Source: CAVSCD01 sp963726335 | GTDB lineage: Bacteria > Acidobacteriota > Aminicenantia > Aminicenantales > UBA8522 | DNA length: 64,000 nt | Direction: 5' to 3' | Assembly (NCBI GenBank): GCA_963726335.1 | Contig: CAVSCD010000012.1 | Span: forward strand, 992,001-1,056,000 | Shown here: piece by piece, positions 17,263 through 25,755 of the stretch | Numbering within the stretch: position 1 is the stretch's first letter | Layout of the letters: each line of letters starts with the position of its first letter | Program-made: the position numbers and the translations under genes | Notes under the pieces: generated by a model | What the model was told of the DNA's origin: nothing | Seen by the model: the letters and a program-made list of their open reading frames with translations, nothing else | Databases searched by the model: none

Positions 17263-18090
17263 ATGGGCATCAAGACATATCGACCCCGGACGGCCGGACT
17301 GCGTCATCGGACCGGCCTGACCTACAGCGAGCTGACGACCCGCGAACCCTACAAGCCGCTGCTCGAATACCTCCCGGTCTCGGGCGGACGGGATTCCCGC
17401 GGCCGCCTGGCCTCGCGTCACCGCGGCGGCGGCCACAAGAAGATGTACCGGGCGGTCGACTTCAAGCGCGACAAGATCGACATCCCCGGCGTCGTGGAAA
17501 CGATCGAGTACGACCCCAACCGCTCGTCCTTCATCTCCCTCGTCAAGTACCGGGACGGCGAGCGGCGGTATATCCTGACGCCCCTGAACCTCAAGGTCGG
17601 GCAGGCGATCGTCTCGACGGATTCCCAGGTGGACATCCTGCCGGGCAACGCCATGCCCCTGCGGTTCATCCCCCTGGGCACGATCATCCACAACATCGAG
17701 CTCAGGAAGAACAAGGGCGGGCAGGTGGCCAAGTCGGCCGGCAGCGGCGCCCAGATCCTGGCCAAGGAAGGCGACTACGCCCAGGTGCGGCTCCCCAGCT
17801 CGGAGATCCGCAAGGTTCATGTCGACTGCCGGGCGACGATCGGCCAGGTCAGCAACCTCGACCACCAGAACGTCTCCGTCGGCAAGGCCGGGCGGTCCCG
17901 CTGGCAGGGCTGGCGGCCCCACGTCCGCGGCACGGCCATGAACCCCATCGACCATCCGCACGGCGGCGGCGAGGGGAAGGCGAAGGGCGGCCGGAACCCG
18001 GTCAGCCCGGAAGGCATTCCCACCAAGGGCTACAAGACGCGCAACAACAAGCGGACCCAGGTCTTCATTGTCCGGAGAAGGAGTAAGTAA
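17263..18090 (+). CDS. rplB: 50S ribosomal protein L2
   Basis: L2 (275 residues) is essential for subunit association and the peptidyl-transferase centre. It opens MGIKTYRPRTAGLRHRTG and shows SRGRLASRHRGGGHKK and, near the C-terminus, GTAMNPIDHPHGGGEGK with the conserved His. It begins one base after the rplW stop. The end RTQVFIVRRRSK is typical. Confidence 0.97.
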   Translation: MGIKTYRPRTAGLRHRTGLTYSELTTREPYKPLLEYLPVSGGRDSRGRLASRHRGGGHKKMYRAVDFKRDKIDIPGVVETIEYDPNRSSFISLVKYRDGERRYILTPLNLKVGQAIVSTDSQVDILPGNAMPLRFIPLGTIIHNIELRKNKGGQVAKSAGSGAQILAKEGDYAQVRLPSSEIRKVHVDCRATIGQVSNLDHQNVSVGKAGRSRWQGWRPHVRGTAMNPIDHPHGGGEGKAKGGRNPVSPEGIPTKGYKTRNNKRTQVFIVRRRSK

Positions 18091-18092
18091 CT

Positions 18093-18380
18093 ATGAGCCG
18101 GTCACTTCGCAAAGGCCCTTTCATCGACGACCCGTTGCGGGAAAAAGTGCTGTCCATGCGCTCCGTCAAGGAACGGAAAGTCATAAAGACCTGGTCGCGG
18201 CGCTCGACGATCATCCCGGAGATGGTGGGCATAACCATCGCCGTCCACAACGGCCACAAGTTCATCCCGGTCTTCATCACCGAGAACATGGTCGGCCACA
18301 AGCTGGGCGAGTTCTCGCCGACGAGGACCTTCCGGGGGCACACTTCCAAGGCGGCCAAGGCCGTCAAAATAGGCAAGTAA
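18093..18380 (+). CDS. rpsS: 30S ribosomal protein S19
   Basis: S19 (95 residues) forms a complex with S13 in the 30S head. MSRSLRKGPFIDDPL and VHNGHKFIPVFITENMVGHK are family signatures, followed by GEFSPTRTFRGH. AAGGAG precedes the ATG. Two bases separate it from rplB and one from rplV. Confidence 0.97.
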   Translation: MSRSLRKGPFIDDPLREKVLSMRSVKERKVIKTWSRRSTIIPEMVGITIAVHNGHKFIPVFITENMVGHKLGEFSPTRTFRGHTSKAAKAVKIGK

Positions 18381-18381
18381 G

Positions 18382-18744
18382 ATGAACGAACCGAGCTATG
18401 TTTCCAGCGCGGTCGCCCGGTACATCCGGATCTCCGCCCAGAAGGCGCGGCTGGTGGCCGACACCATCCGCGAGCGTTACGTGGGCGAGGCGCTGACCAT
18501 CCTCCGTTTTTCGGAGAAGAGGAAGGCCAGCCAGATCATCGAAAAGGTGCTCCGGTCGGCCGTCGCCAACGCCCAGCAGAAGGTCCCGAACATCGACGTC
18601 GACACCCTCGTGGTCGGGAAGATCTACGTCGATGAAGGGCCGCAGGCGAAGAGAGTGAGGCCGGCGCCCCAGGGACGGGCCTACCGCATCATCAAACGGA
18701 CGAGTCACGTCCACATCTACCTCGAAGAAAAGAAAGGGAGTTAG
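18382..18744 (+). CDS. rplV: 50S ribosomal protein L22
   Basis: L22 (120 residues) reaches into the exit tunnel with a long beta-hairpin; changes in its loop cause macrolide resistance in other bacteria. YIRISAQKARLVADTIR is the N-terminal signature and the hairpin region is VDEGPQAKRVRPAPQGRAY. No insertion in the hairpin. Normal length and position. Confidence 0.96.
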   Translation: MNEPSYVSSAVARYIRISAQKARLVADTIRERYVGEALTILRFSEKRKASQIIEKVLRSAVANAQQKVPNIDVDTLVVGKIYVDEGPQAKRVRPAPQGRAYRIIKRTSHVHIYLEEKKGS

Positions 18745-18748
18745 CACA

Positions 18749-19417
18749 GTGGGACAGAAGACACATCCGTTCGGTTTTCGCCTGGGTTTCAACAAGACAT
18801 GGTCGTCCCGGTGGTTCTCCAAGAGCCGTGATTACAGCCGGCTGATCCACGAGGATCTGGCGATGAAGAAGGAGATCAAGAAGAAGTACAGCCACGCCGG
18901 GATCTCCGAGATCATCGTCGAGCGCATCGGTCCCAAGGTGCGGGTGATCATCCACACGGCCCGGCCGGGCATCATCATCGGCCGGGGCGGCAAGGAGATC
19001 GAGAGCCTCAAGAACTTCCTGGAAGGGATCGTCCAGAGGGAAGCTTACGTGGACATCCGGGAAGTGGACAAGCCGGAGCTCAACGCGCTGCTGGTCGGCG
19101 AAGGGATCGCCGTGCAGCTCGAGAAACGGATCGCCTACCGGCGGGCCATGCGCCGGGCGGTCGAAACGGCCCTGAAAATGGGGGCCAAGGGGATCAAGGT
19201 GATGTGCTCGGGGCGCCTGGGGGGCGTGGAGATCGCGCGGACGGAGTGGTACCTGAAGGGGCAGCTGCCCCTCCAGACCCTCCGGGCCGATATCGATTAC
19301 GCCTTCACCGAGGCGTTCACGACTTACGGCCAGATCGGCATCAAGGTCTGGATCTACCGCCATGACACGGAGAAGGCCAAGATGTCTTCCCAGACCGCCG
19401 AGGTTGAGGAGATCTGA
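18749..19417 (+). CDS. rpsC: 30S ribosomal protein S3
   Basis: S3 (222 residues) forms part of the mRNA entry channel helicase. The start is GTG (MGQKTHPFGFRLGF). The KH domain shows IIIGRGGKEIESLKNFL, and the C-terminal domain shows MRRAVETALKMGAKGIKVM and SGRLGGVEIARTEWY. AAAGGGAG lies upstream. Position between rplV and rplP is canonical. Confidence 0.97.
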   Translation: MGQKTHPFGFRLGFNKTWSSRWFSKSRDYSRLIHEDLAMKKEIKKKYSHAGISEIIVERIGPKVRVIIHTARPGIIIGRGGKEIESLKNFLEGIVQREAYVDIREVDKPELNALLVGEGIAVQLEKRIAYRRAMRRAVETALKMGAKGIKVMCSGRLGGVEIARTEWYLKGQLPLQTLRADIDYAFTEAFTTYGQIGIKVWIYRHDTEKAKMSSQTAEVEEI

Positions 19418-19419
19418 CC

Positions 19420-19842
19420 ATGTTGATGCCCAAGAAAGTCAAATTCCGCAAGAGCCACCGCGGCCGCATGAGCGGCAAGGCCACCCGGGGCGCCGAGCTC
19501 TCGTTCGGCGAGTTCGGGCTGCAGGCCTTGGAGCCCTGCTGGCTCACCGCCCGGCAGCTCGAGGCCGGCCGGGTCACCATCACCCGCTTCATGAAGCGGC
19601 GCGGCAAGCTCTGGGTGCGGTCGTTCCCCTGGAAGCCGGTCACCAAGAAGCCCACCGAAGTCCGGATGGGAAAAGGCAAGGGCGACCCAGAATTCTGGGT
19701 CGATGTTATCCGGCCGGGCAAGATCATCTATGAGCTCGAGGGCGTCTCCGAGACCATCGCCAAGGAGGCCATGGTCCTGGCGGCCCGCAAGCTGCCGATC
19801 AAGACCCGGTTCATATCCCGCGAAAGTCGAGAACTCAGATGA
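19420..19842 (+). CDS. rplP: 50S ribosomal protein L16
   Basis: L16 (140 residues) organises the A-site tRNA region of the 50S subunit. MLMPKKVKFRKSHRGRMSG is the classic start. Basic motifs include RFMKRRGKLWVRSFPWKPVTKKP and the conserved end AARKLPIKTRFISRE. The stop overlaps the rpmC ATG by four bases (ATGA). Confidence 0.97.
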   Translation: MLMPKKVKFRKSHRGRMSGKATRGAELSFGEFGLQALEPCWLTARQLEAGRVTITRFMKRRGKLWVRSFPWKPVTKKPTEVRMGKGKGDPEFWVDVIRPGKIIYELEGVSETIAKEAMVLAARKLPIKTRFISRESRELR

Positions 19843-20036
19843 AGCCCCAAGAACTCAAAGAGCTGTCGGCCGACGAGCTGCGGACGAAAGAAAAGGAGCT
19901 CGCCGACCAGTTGTTCAAGCTCCGTTTCCAGCACTCCCTCGGCCAGCTGGAGAACCCGATGAAGCTGCGGAACATCCGCCGCGAGATCGCCAGGATCAAG
20001 ACCGTGCTCGATGAGAAACGCCGGGGGAAGGAATAG
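19839..20036 (+). CDS. rpmC: 50S ribosomal protein L29
   Basis: L29 (65 residues) is a helical hairpin at the tunnel exit beside L23. It shows KELSADELRTKEKELADQLF and, in the second helix, LRNIRREIARIKTVL. Overlaps the end of rplP. Start and length are normal for the family. Confidence 0.95.
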   Translation: MKPQELKELSADELRTKEKELADQLFKLRFQHSLGQLENPMKLRNIRREIARIKTVLDEKRRGKE

Positions 20037-20039
20037 AGA

Positions 20040-20339
20040 ATGGACGCCAAAGAAAAAGCCCGAAAGACCGCCAAGGTCGGTGTCGTCGTCGGGAAGAAGA
20101 TGAAGAAGACCGTGACCGTCCTCGTCGAGCGCCAGCTGAGGCATCCCCTCTACCAGAAGATCGTCAGGCGCCGCAAGACGTTCCTCGCCCACGACGAGTA
20201 TGAGAAGTGCAAGGTCGGCGATGTCGTCCGGATCACCGAGACCCGGCCGATCAGCCGCCGCAAGCGCTGGCGGGTCACTGAGATCGTCGGTCTGGCCTCG
20301 GCGGAGCCGGAGACCGTGATCGGGGAGGCCAAAGAATGA
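20040..20339 (+). CDS. rpsQ: 30S ribosomal protein S17
   Basis: S17 (99 residues) is a primary 16S rRNA binder with an OB fold. VGVVVGKKMKKTVTVLVER and HDEYEKCKVGDVVRITETRP are signatures. The first dozen residues (MDAKEKARKTAKV) form a slightly longer N-terminal tail than usual. The TGA overlaps the ATG of rplN. Confidence 0.96.
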   Translation: MDAKEKARKTAKVGVVVGKKMKKTVTVLVERQLRHPLYQKIVRRRKTFLAHDEYEKCKVGDVVRITETRPISRRKRWRVTEIVGLASAEPETVIGEAKE

Positions 20340-20704
20340 TCCAGATGCGAACGAAGCTCAAGGTGGCCGATAACTCGGGCGCCCGGCTGATCTCCTGCAT
20401 CACGCCGCAGGGCGGCGGGGTCGGTCATGTGGCCACGCTCGGCGACATCATCTCGGCCACGGTCAAGGAAGCCGAGGCGGAGAGCAAGATCCCCAAGGGC
20501 AAGGTGGTGCGGGCGGTTATCGTCCGGACGCGGAAGGAGCGGCGCCGGAAGGACGGCTCCTACATCCGGTTCGACGACAACGCGGCCGTCATCATCGACA
20601 AGGCCGGCGAGCCCGTCGGCACCCGGGTCTTCGGTCCGGTCGGCCGGGAGCTCCGGGAACGGAAGTTCATGAAGATCGTCTCCCTGGCGCCGGAGGTCCT
20701 CTGA
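20336..20704 (+). CDS. rplN: 50S ribosomal protein L14
   Basis: L14 (122 residues) makes an intersubunit bridge and is the landing site of RsfS. MIQMRTKLKVADNSGARLI and the C-terminal FGPVGRELRERKFMKIVSLA are diagnostic. It overlaps rpsQ upstream and shares one base with rplX downstream. Confidence 0.97.
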   Translation: MIQMRTKLKVADNSGARLISCITPQGGGVGHVATLGDIISATVKEAEAESKIPKGKVVRAVIVRTRKERRRKDGSYIRFDDNAAVIIDKAGEPVGTRVFGPVGRELRERKFMKIVSLAPEVL

Positions 20705-21036
20705 TGCGCGGCCTGAGGCTGAAGAAGGGCGATATCGTCATCGTCCGGAAGGGCAAGGACAAGGGCAAGACGGGCCGGGTCCTGATGATCTACCCCGAGA
20801 AGAACCGCGTCATGGTGGAGAAGATCAATCTCGTCAAGGCCTTTATCCGGCCGGACCGGAGCAAGAACGTGCAGGGCGGCATCATGGAGAAGGAAGCCCC
20901 CCTCTCGGTGGCCAACGTGATGATCTATTGCTCGGAGTGCGAACAGGGCGTGCGCATTCGGAGCAAGGTGCTCGACGACGGGAGCCGGGCCAGGGTTTGC
21001 CAGAAATGCGGTCTGACGCTCGAAAAGCAGAAGTGA
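20704..21036 (+). CDS. rplX: 50S ribosomal protein L24 with C-terminal zinc knuckle
   Basis: L24 (110 residues) is an assembly initiator. The KOW motif lies near residues 6-32 (KKGDIVIVRKGKDKGKTG). The C-terminal part carries C76/C79 and C99/C102, a four-Cys knuckle found in some L24 proteins, so zinc binding is likely. Shares the A of its ATG with the rplN stop. Confidence 0.96.
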   Translation: MRGLRLKKGDIVIVRKGKDKGKTGRVLMIYPEKNRVMVEKINLVKAFIRPDRSKNVQGGIMEKEAPLSVANVMIYCSECEQGVRIRSKVLDDGSRARVCQKCGLTLEKQK

Positions 21037-21046
21037 GGAAGACGCC

Positions 21047-21598
21047 ATGAGCCGCCTCTACGACAAATACAGGAACGAAATCATCCTCGAGCTCCAGAAG
21101 GAGCTGGGGATCACGAACCGGATGGCCGTCCCGAAGCTCGAGAAGATCGTGCTGAACATGGGGGCGGGAGACGCCATCCAGAACATCAAGCTGCTGGACA
21201 CGGCCAGGGCCGAGCTCAGCCAGATCGCCGGCCAGGCGCCCGTCATCGGCCGGGCCCGGAAGTCGATCTCGTCCTTCAAGCTGAGGAAGGGCCAGCCGAT
21301 CGCCTGCTTCGTGACGCTGCGCAGCCGGCGGATGTACGAGTTCTACGACCGGCTGGTCAACATCGTGCTGCCGCGCGTCCGCGACTTCAAGGGGGTCAAC
21401 CCCAAGTCGTTCGACGGCCGGGGCAACTACACGCTGGCGCTCCGGGACCAGCTGGTCTTCCCGGAGATCGATTACACCAAGGTCGAGAGGCCGCGCGGCA
21501 TGAACATCACGATCGTGACCACGGCGCGGCACGACGAGGAAGCCCTGGCCCTGCTGAAGAAGCTGGGCATGCCTTTTCGAGAGGCCCAGGCCGGTTAA
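21047..21598 (+). CDS. rplE: 50S ribosomal protein L5
   Basis: L5 (183 residues) binds 5S rRNA and contacts P-site tRNA. Signature segments are PKLEKIVLNMGAGDA, ARKSISSFKLRKGQPIACFVT and RDFKGVNPKSFDGRGNYTLA, followed by the C-terminal FPEIDYTKVERPRGMNI. GAGGAAGACGCC precedes the ATG. Confidence 0.97.
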   Translation: MSRLYDKYRNEIILELQKELGITNRMAVPKLEKIVLNMGAGDAIQNIKLLDTARAELSQIAGQAPVIGRARKSISSFKLRKGQPIACFVTLRSRRMYEFYDRLVNIVLPRVRDFKGVNPKSFDGRGNYTLALRDQLVFPEIDYTKVERPRGMNITIVTTARHDEEALALLKKLGMPFREAQAG

Positions 21599-21610
21599 AG
21601 GAAGGTAGAG

Positions 21611-21796
21611 ATGTCGACAACTGCTGCTTACGCCAAGTACCTGAAAAAGCCCAAGTTCGCCGTGCGCAAGAAGAACCGGTGCCGGATCTGCGGACGTTCC
21701 AAGGGATACTACCGCAAGTTCGACATGTGCCGGCTCTGCCTGCGCCAACTCGCCCTCAAGGGAGACATCCCGGGGCTGATCAAGGCCTCCTGGTAG
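21611..21796 (+). CDS. rpsN: 30S ribosomal protein S14, zinc-binding short form
   Basis: S14 (61 residues) of the short, zinc-containing type. C24/C27 (CRIC) and C40/C43 (CRLC) form the zinc site. The C-terminus ALKGDIPGLIKASW is conserved. GGAAGGTAGAG precedes the ATG. Like S4, L24 and L36 in this cluster, it is the Cys-containing version rather than the zinc-independent paralogue. Confidence 0.97.
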   Translation: MSTTAAYAKYLKKPKFAVRKKNRCRICGRSKGYYRKFDMCRLCLRQLALKGDIPGLIKASW

Positions 21797-21817
21797 AGGC
21801 CGGGAAAGGAAAAAACC

Positions 21818-22216
21818 ATGAGTCAAACGGACCCGATCGCGGATCTGCTGACGCGGATCAGGAACGCCGCCCTGATCAAGAAAAAAGAGGTGATGATCCC
21901 CTCCTCCAAGCTGAAAACGGAGGTCGCCAAGATCTTCAAGGAGGAGGGCTACATCCGGAATTTCAAGGTGATCGACGACAACAAGCAGGGGATCCTGAGC
22001 CTCTCACTCAAATACGGCGACGACAACACGAGCGTCATTTCCGGCATCCGCCGGATCAGCCGCCCGGGCCGCCGCCTGTATTGCACCCGGGATTCGATCC
22101 CCAAGGTCCTGGACGGATTGGGGACCGCCGTCATCTCCACGTCGAAAGGCCTGATGACGGACAAGCGGTGCGCCGACCTCGGGCTGGGCGGCGAGATCCT
22201 CTGCTATATCTGGTAG
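21818..22216 (+). CDS. rpsH: 30S ribosomal protein S8
   Basis: S8 (132 residues) binds the central domain of 16S rRNA and in E. coli represses the spc operon. DPIADLLTRIRNA at the start and STSKGLMTDKRCADLGLGGE near the end are diagnostic. GGAAAGGAAAAAACC precedes the ATG. Confidence 0.97.
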   Translation: MSQTDPIADLLTRIRNAALIKKKEVMIPSSKLKTEVAKIFKEEGYIRNFKVIDDNKQGILSLSLKYGDDNTSVISGIRRISRPGRRLYCTRDSIPKVLDGLGTAVISTSKGLMTDKRCADLGLGGEILCYIW

Positions 22217-22241
22217 TGCCGGGACAAGGGAGAACCTGAAG

Positions 22242-22787
22242 ATGTCGAGAGTCGGACGCAAGCCCATCGCGGTGCCGGAGAGCGTGAAGGTGACCATCCA
22301 TCCGGACAAGGTCGAGTTCGAGTCCTCCAAGGGAAAGCTCGCCTCGCCCCTGTTCGCGGGGATCGGGGCCCGGCTGGAGGACAAGACGCTCGTCTTCACC
22401 CGGGACGAAGAGACGAAGGAGAAGCGCACGAACCACGGCCTGGCGCGGAGCCTGGCGAACAACGCCCTGCTCGGCTTGACCGTCGGCTTCTCCAAGCAGC
22501 TGGAGATCGTGGGCGTGGGCTACCGGGCCAAGCTCGAGAAAGAGACCTTGGAGCTCAGCCTCGGCTATTCCAAACCGGTCAGCTTCAAGGTGCCGGCGGG
22601 GATCCAGATCACCGTCGACAAGCCGACGCTGATCACGGTCAAGGGCATCGATAAACAGCGGGTCGGGCAGGTCGCCGAAGAGATCAAGCGGTTCCGCAAG
22701 CCCGACCCTTACAAGCTCAAGGGCGTCCGGTACGTCGGCGAGCGCCTGATCAAGAAAGAACGGAAGGCGGGGGTGGCCGGTGCGTAA
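22242..22787 (+). CDS. rplF: 50S ribosomal protein L6
   Basis: L6 (181 residues) lies near the sarcin-ricin loop. MSRVGRKPIAVPESVKV opens it; the C-terminal signature is RKPDPYKLKGVRYVGERLIKKE, cut here only by a normal tail. Two homologous domains of the family are both present. The end overlaps the GTG start of rplR by eight bases. Confidence 0.97.
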   Translation: MSRVGRKPIAVPESVKVTIHPDKVEFESSKGKLASPLFAGIGARLEDKTLVFTRDEETKEKRTNHGLARSLANNALLGLTVGFSKQLEIVGVGYRAKLEKETLELSLGYSKPVSFKVPAGIQITVDKPTLITVKGIDKQRVGQVAEEIKRFRKPDPYKLKGVRYVGERLIKKERKAGVAGA

Positions 22788-23154
22788 GGACATTTCGGAA
22801 AAAAAGAAGGAAGTTAAAGCCAGGATCCGCAAGCGGATCCGGGCCAAGATCACGGGAACGGCCGCGCGGCCGAGGGTCCACGTTTTCAAGAGCAACCGCT
22901 ACGTGTACGCCCAGGCCATCGACGACGGCCGGAGCGCCGTCCTCGTGTCCGCCTGCACCCTGGAGAAAGCGTTCAAGGAGCAGGGCAAGAATTTCAAGAA
23001 CAAGGATGCCTGCGGACGGCTGGGCGATGTCCTGGCGCTCCGTCTCAAAGAGAAGAACATCCTGACCATCGTGTTCGACAGAGGCACCCATCCATATCAC
23101 GGCCGCATCAAAACCGTCGCGGAAGCGCTGAGAAAGGGCGGCCTGCAGTTTTGA
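22780..23154 (+). CDS. rplR: 50S ribosomal protein L18
   Basis: L18 (124 residues) binds 5S rRNA with L5. The GTG start overlaps rplF. RKRIRAKITGTAARPRVHVF and FDRGTHPYHGRIKTVAEALRKGG are family signatures. The basic N-terminal tail is intact. Confidence 0.96.
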   Translation: MRKDISEKKKEVKARIRKRIRAKITGTAARPRVHVFKSNRYVYAQAIDDGRSAVLVSACTLEKAFKEQGKNFKNKDACGRLGDVLALRLKEKNILTIVFDRGTHPYHGRIKTVAEALRKGGLQF

Positions 23155-23187
23155 CCCCGGCCGGCGAATGCCTGAAGGAGGAGTGAA

Positions 23188-23709
23188 TTGAGAGAGGATC
23201 GACGAAGACGGCAGCAGGATAACGAACCCGAATCCGAATTCAAAGACCAGGTGATATCCATCCGCCGGGTGACGAAGGTCGTCAAGGGCGGCAAGAACCT
23301 GAGCTTTTCCGCCCTGGCCGCGGTGGGCAACATGAAGGGCCAGGTCGGAGTGGGCAAGGGCAAGGCCCGCGAGGTCCCGATGGCCATCTCCAAGGCGGTC
23401 GAGGCCGCCAAGAAGCGGCTGATCACCGTCCCGCTGGCCGGGACGACCATCCCCCACCTCGTGCGCGGCGAAGACGGCGCCGGGACGGTCATCCTGCGCC
23501 CCGCCTCCCAGGGGACGGGCGTCATCGCCGGCGGCGCGGTCCGGGTGATCGTCGAGCTGGCCGGGATCAAGGACATCCTGACCAAGTCGATCCGCAGCAA
23601 CAATCCCTTCAGCGTGGCCAACGCGACCCTGAAGGCCCTCCTGCAGCTGCGGACCGCCGAGGCCATGTCCCTCAAGCGCGGCAAGCCCAAGGAAACGGTG
23701 CGGCCGTGA
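23188..23709 (+). CDS. rpsE: 30S ribosomal protein S5
   Basis: S5 (173 residues) shapes the mRNA entry and affects accuracy. The TTG start (23188) is favoured because AAGGAGGA lies just upstream and the adjacent GTG reads straight into a stop. The double-stranded RNA-binding part (ISIRRVTKVVKGGKNLSFSA) and the C-terminal domain (ILRPASQGTGVIAGGAVR) are intact. Confidence 0.96.
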   Translation: MREDRRRRQQDNEPESEFKDQVISIRRVTKVVKGGKNLSFSALAAVGNMKGQVGVGKGKAREVPMAISKAVEAAKKRLITVPLAGTTIPHLVRGEDGAGTVILRPASQGTGVIAGGAVRVIVELAGIKDILTKSIRSNNPFSVANATLKALLQLRTAEAMSLKRGKPKETVRP

Positions 23710-23927
23710 CGGCGCCGAAGTCCGGGAAGCACGAAGCCGGCAGCGGCCAATTGCGCATCACGCTGGTCCGGAGCCTGATCGGCTATCCGGAGAAGCAGCA
23801 CCTGACGGCCAGGGGCTTGGGGCTCCGGAAGATCAACTCGTCCGTCGTCCGCCCCGACAATCGGGAGATCCGGGGGATGATCAACAAGATCGTCCACGTG
23901 GTCAAGGTGGAGGTCATTTCGAAATGA
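23706..23927 (+). CDS. rpmD: 50S ribosomal protein L30
   Basis: L30 (73 residues with a GTG start overlapping rpsE). RITLVRSLIGYPEKQHLTAR is the family core, followed by the conserved region that ends VVRPDNREIRGMI. The first 14 residues are a short basic/Gly tail not seen in compact L30 proteins. Confidence 0.94.
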   Translation: MTAPKSGKHEAGSGQLRITLVRSLIGYPEKQHLTARGLGLRKINSSVVRPDNREIRGMINKIVHVVKVEVISK

Positions 23928-24370
23928 ACCTGAGCAACTTGCGTCCTGCAGCAGGGTCCAAAACGAACAACAAGCGGAAGGGACGGGGCCCCGGGTCCGG
24001 TCAGGGCAAGACCGCCGGCCGCGGCTCCAAGGGGCAGAAGTCCGTCGCCGGGTTTTCCCAGAAGAAGGGGTTCGAGGGCGGGCAGATGCCCATCCACCGC
24101 CGCCTGCCCAAGCGGGGGTTCACCAACATCTTCAAAACGGAATACACCGAGATCAACCTCGACCGGCTGGCCCGCCTGGACAAAGACGAGATCGGGCCGA
24201 AGGAGCTGTTCGAGGCGGGCCTGATCAAGAGCCCGTCGGCGCGGATCAAGATCCTGGGCCGGGGTGAGATTTCGGCGCCCAGGAAGGTCCAGGGCCATCG
24301 CTTCTCCGAGTCGGCCGTCCGGAAGATCGAGCAGGCCGGCGGGCAGGCGATCCTGATCGGAAAACCATAA
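23924..24370 (+). CDS. rplO: 50S ribosomal protein L15
   Basis: L15 (148 residues) is a late-assembly 50S protein. MNLSNLRPAAGSKTNNKRKG and the Gly-rich GPGSGQGKTAGRGSKGQ are diagnostic, with FEGGQMPIHRRLPKRGF after. The TAA shares its last base with the ATG of secY. Confidence 0.97.
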   Translation: MNLSNLRPAAGSKTNNKRKGRGPGSGQGKTAGRGSKGQKSVAGFSQKKGFEGGQMPIHRRLPKRGFTNIFKTEYTEINLDRLARLDKDEIGPKELFEAGLIKSPSARIKILGRGEISAPRKVQGHRFSESAVRKIEQAGGQAILIGKP

Positions 24371-25752
24371 TGTTCGCCAGCATCAGAAACATCTTCAGCA
24401 TTCCGGAGCTCCGGAAGAGGGTGTTCTTCACGCTGGCTCTCCTGGCGGTCTACCGGATCGGCGCCCAGATCCCCAACCCCGGCATCAGCGGCGACGCGCT
24501 GGCCGAGTTCTGGCAATCCCAGAAGGGCACGATCTTCGGGTTCATCGACCTCTTCTCCGGCGGCAACATGTCCCGGATGACCATCTTCGCCCTGGGGATC
24601 ATGCCGTACATCAGTGCCTCGATCATCCTGCAGCTCCTCCAGGTCGTCTGGCCCTATCTCGAGAGGCTGTCCAAGGAAGGCGAGATGGGCCGGAAGAAGA
24701 TCACCCAGTACACGAGGTACGGGACCCTGGTGATCTGCTTCGTCCAGGGCCTGGGCATCAGCTTCTTCCTCCAGTCCCTGAAGAGCCCGGGTGGGGCGGC
24801 GATCGTGCCCCACGCGGGGATCGGGTTCCTGTTCATGTCCGTCCTGACCCTGACGACCGGCACGGTGTTCATCATGTGGCTGGGCGAGCAGATCTCCGAG
24901 CGGGGGATCGGCAACGGCATCTCGCTCATCATCTTCGCCGGCATCGTCGTCAATTTCCCGCGCAGCATGGGGAGTCTGGTCACGGGGTTCAGGAACGGGA
25001 CCATGGATCCCCTGCGGCTGATCGCGCTGACGGCCATCATGCTGGCGGTCATCGCCATCATCATCTTCGTCGAGCGGGGCCAGCGGCGGCTCCCCGTGTC
25101 CTACGCCAAGCGGGTCGTGGGACGGAGGGTTTACGGCGGCCAGAGCACGCACCTGCCGCTCCGGGTCAACACCGGGGGCGTCATCCCGATCATCTTCGCC
25201 GCCTCGATCATCACCATCCCCCAGACGTTCGCGACCATGATCAACATACCGCTCTTCCAGAGCATCGCCCAGCAGTTCGCCATGGGCACGCCCCTCTATA
25301 ACCTGCTGTACATCGCGGCCATCATCTTCTTCACCTATTTTTACGTCTCCATCGTCTTCAACCCCGTGGACGTCGCCGACAACCTCAGGAAGTACGGCGG
25401 TTTCATCCCGGGGATCAGGCCGGGGAAGAACACCTCGGACTTCATCGACGCGACGCTCTCCCGGATCACGCTGATCGGCGCGGTGTACCTTGCGGCCATC
25501 GCCATCCTGCCCGAGTTCCTGATCACGGGGTTCAAGGTCCAGACGATCCCGCTCATCGGCAATTTCCTCGACGCCAACCTGCCGCGGTGGTTCACCCAGG
25601 GGCTGAACATCGACTTCTACTTCGGCGGCACGTCGATCCTGATCGTCGTGGGCGTCGCCATGGACACCATGCAGCAGATCGAAGCCCAGCTCGTGATGCG
25701 GCATTACGACGGGTTCATGAGACGGAGCCGCATCCGGGGGAGGCGAGGGTAG
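24370..25752 (+). CDS. secY: Protein translocase subunit SecY
   Basis: SecY (460 residues) is the channel of the Sec translocon. Ten hydrophobic membrane segments can be followed, starting after the cytoplasmic N-terminus with VFFTLALLAVYRIGAQIP. Conserved pieces include GIMPYISASIILQLL, EQISERGIGNGISLIIFAGI and, in the C-terminal half, KYGGFIPGIRPGKNTSDFI. The region around residue 240 (ERGQRRLPVSYAKR) is the ribosome-binding cytosolic loop. Linked to rplO by a one-base overlap, as in the spc operon generally. Confidence 0.98.
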   Translation: MFASIRNIFSIPELRKRVFFTLALLAVYRIGAQIPNPGISGDALAEFWQSQKGTIFGFIDLFSGGNMSRMTIFALGIMPYISASIILQLLQVVWPYLERLSKEGEMGRKKITQYTRYGTLVICFVQGLGISFFLQSLKSPGGAAIVPHAGIGFLFMSVLTLTTGTVFIMWLGEQISERGIGNGISLIIFAGIVVNFPRSMGSLVTGFRNGTMDPLRLIALTAIMLAVIAIIIFVERGQRRLPVSYAKRVVGRRVYGGQSTHLPLRVNTGGVIPIIFAASIITIPQTFATMINIPLFQSIAQQFAMGTPLYNLLYIAAIIFFTYFYVSIVFNPVDVADNLRKYGGFIPGIRPGKNTSDFIDATLSRITLIGAVYLAAIAILPEFLITGFKVQTIPLIGNFLDANLPRWFTQGLNIDFYFGGTSILIVVGVAMDTMQQIEAQLVMRHYDGFMRRSRIRGRRG

Positions 25753-25755
25753 GGC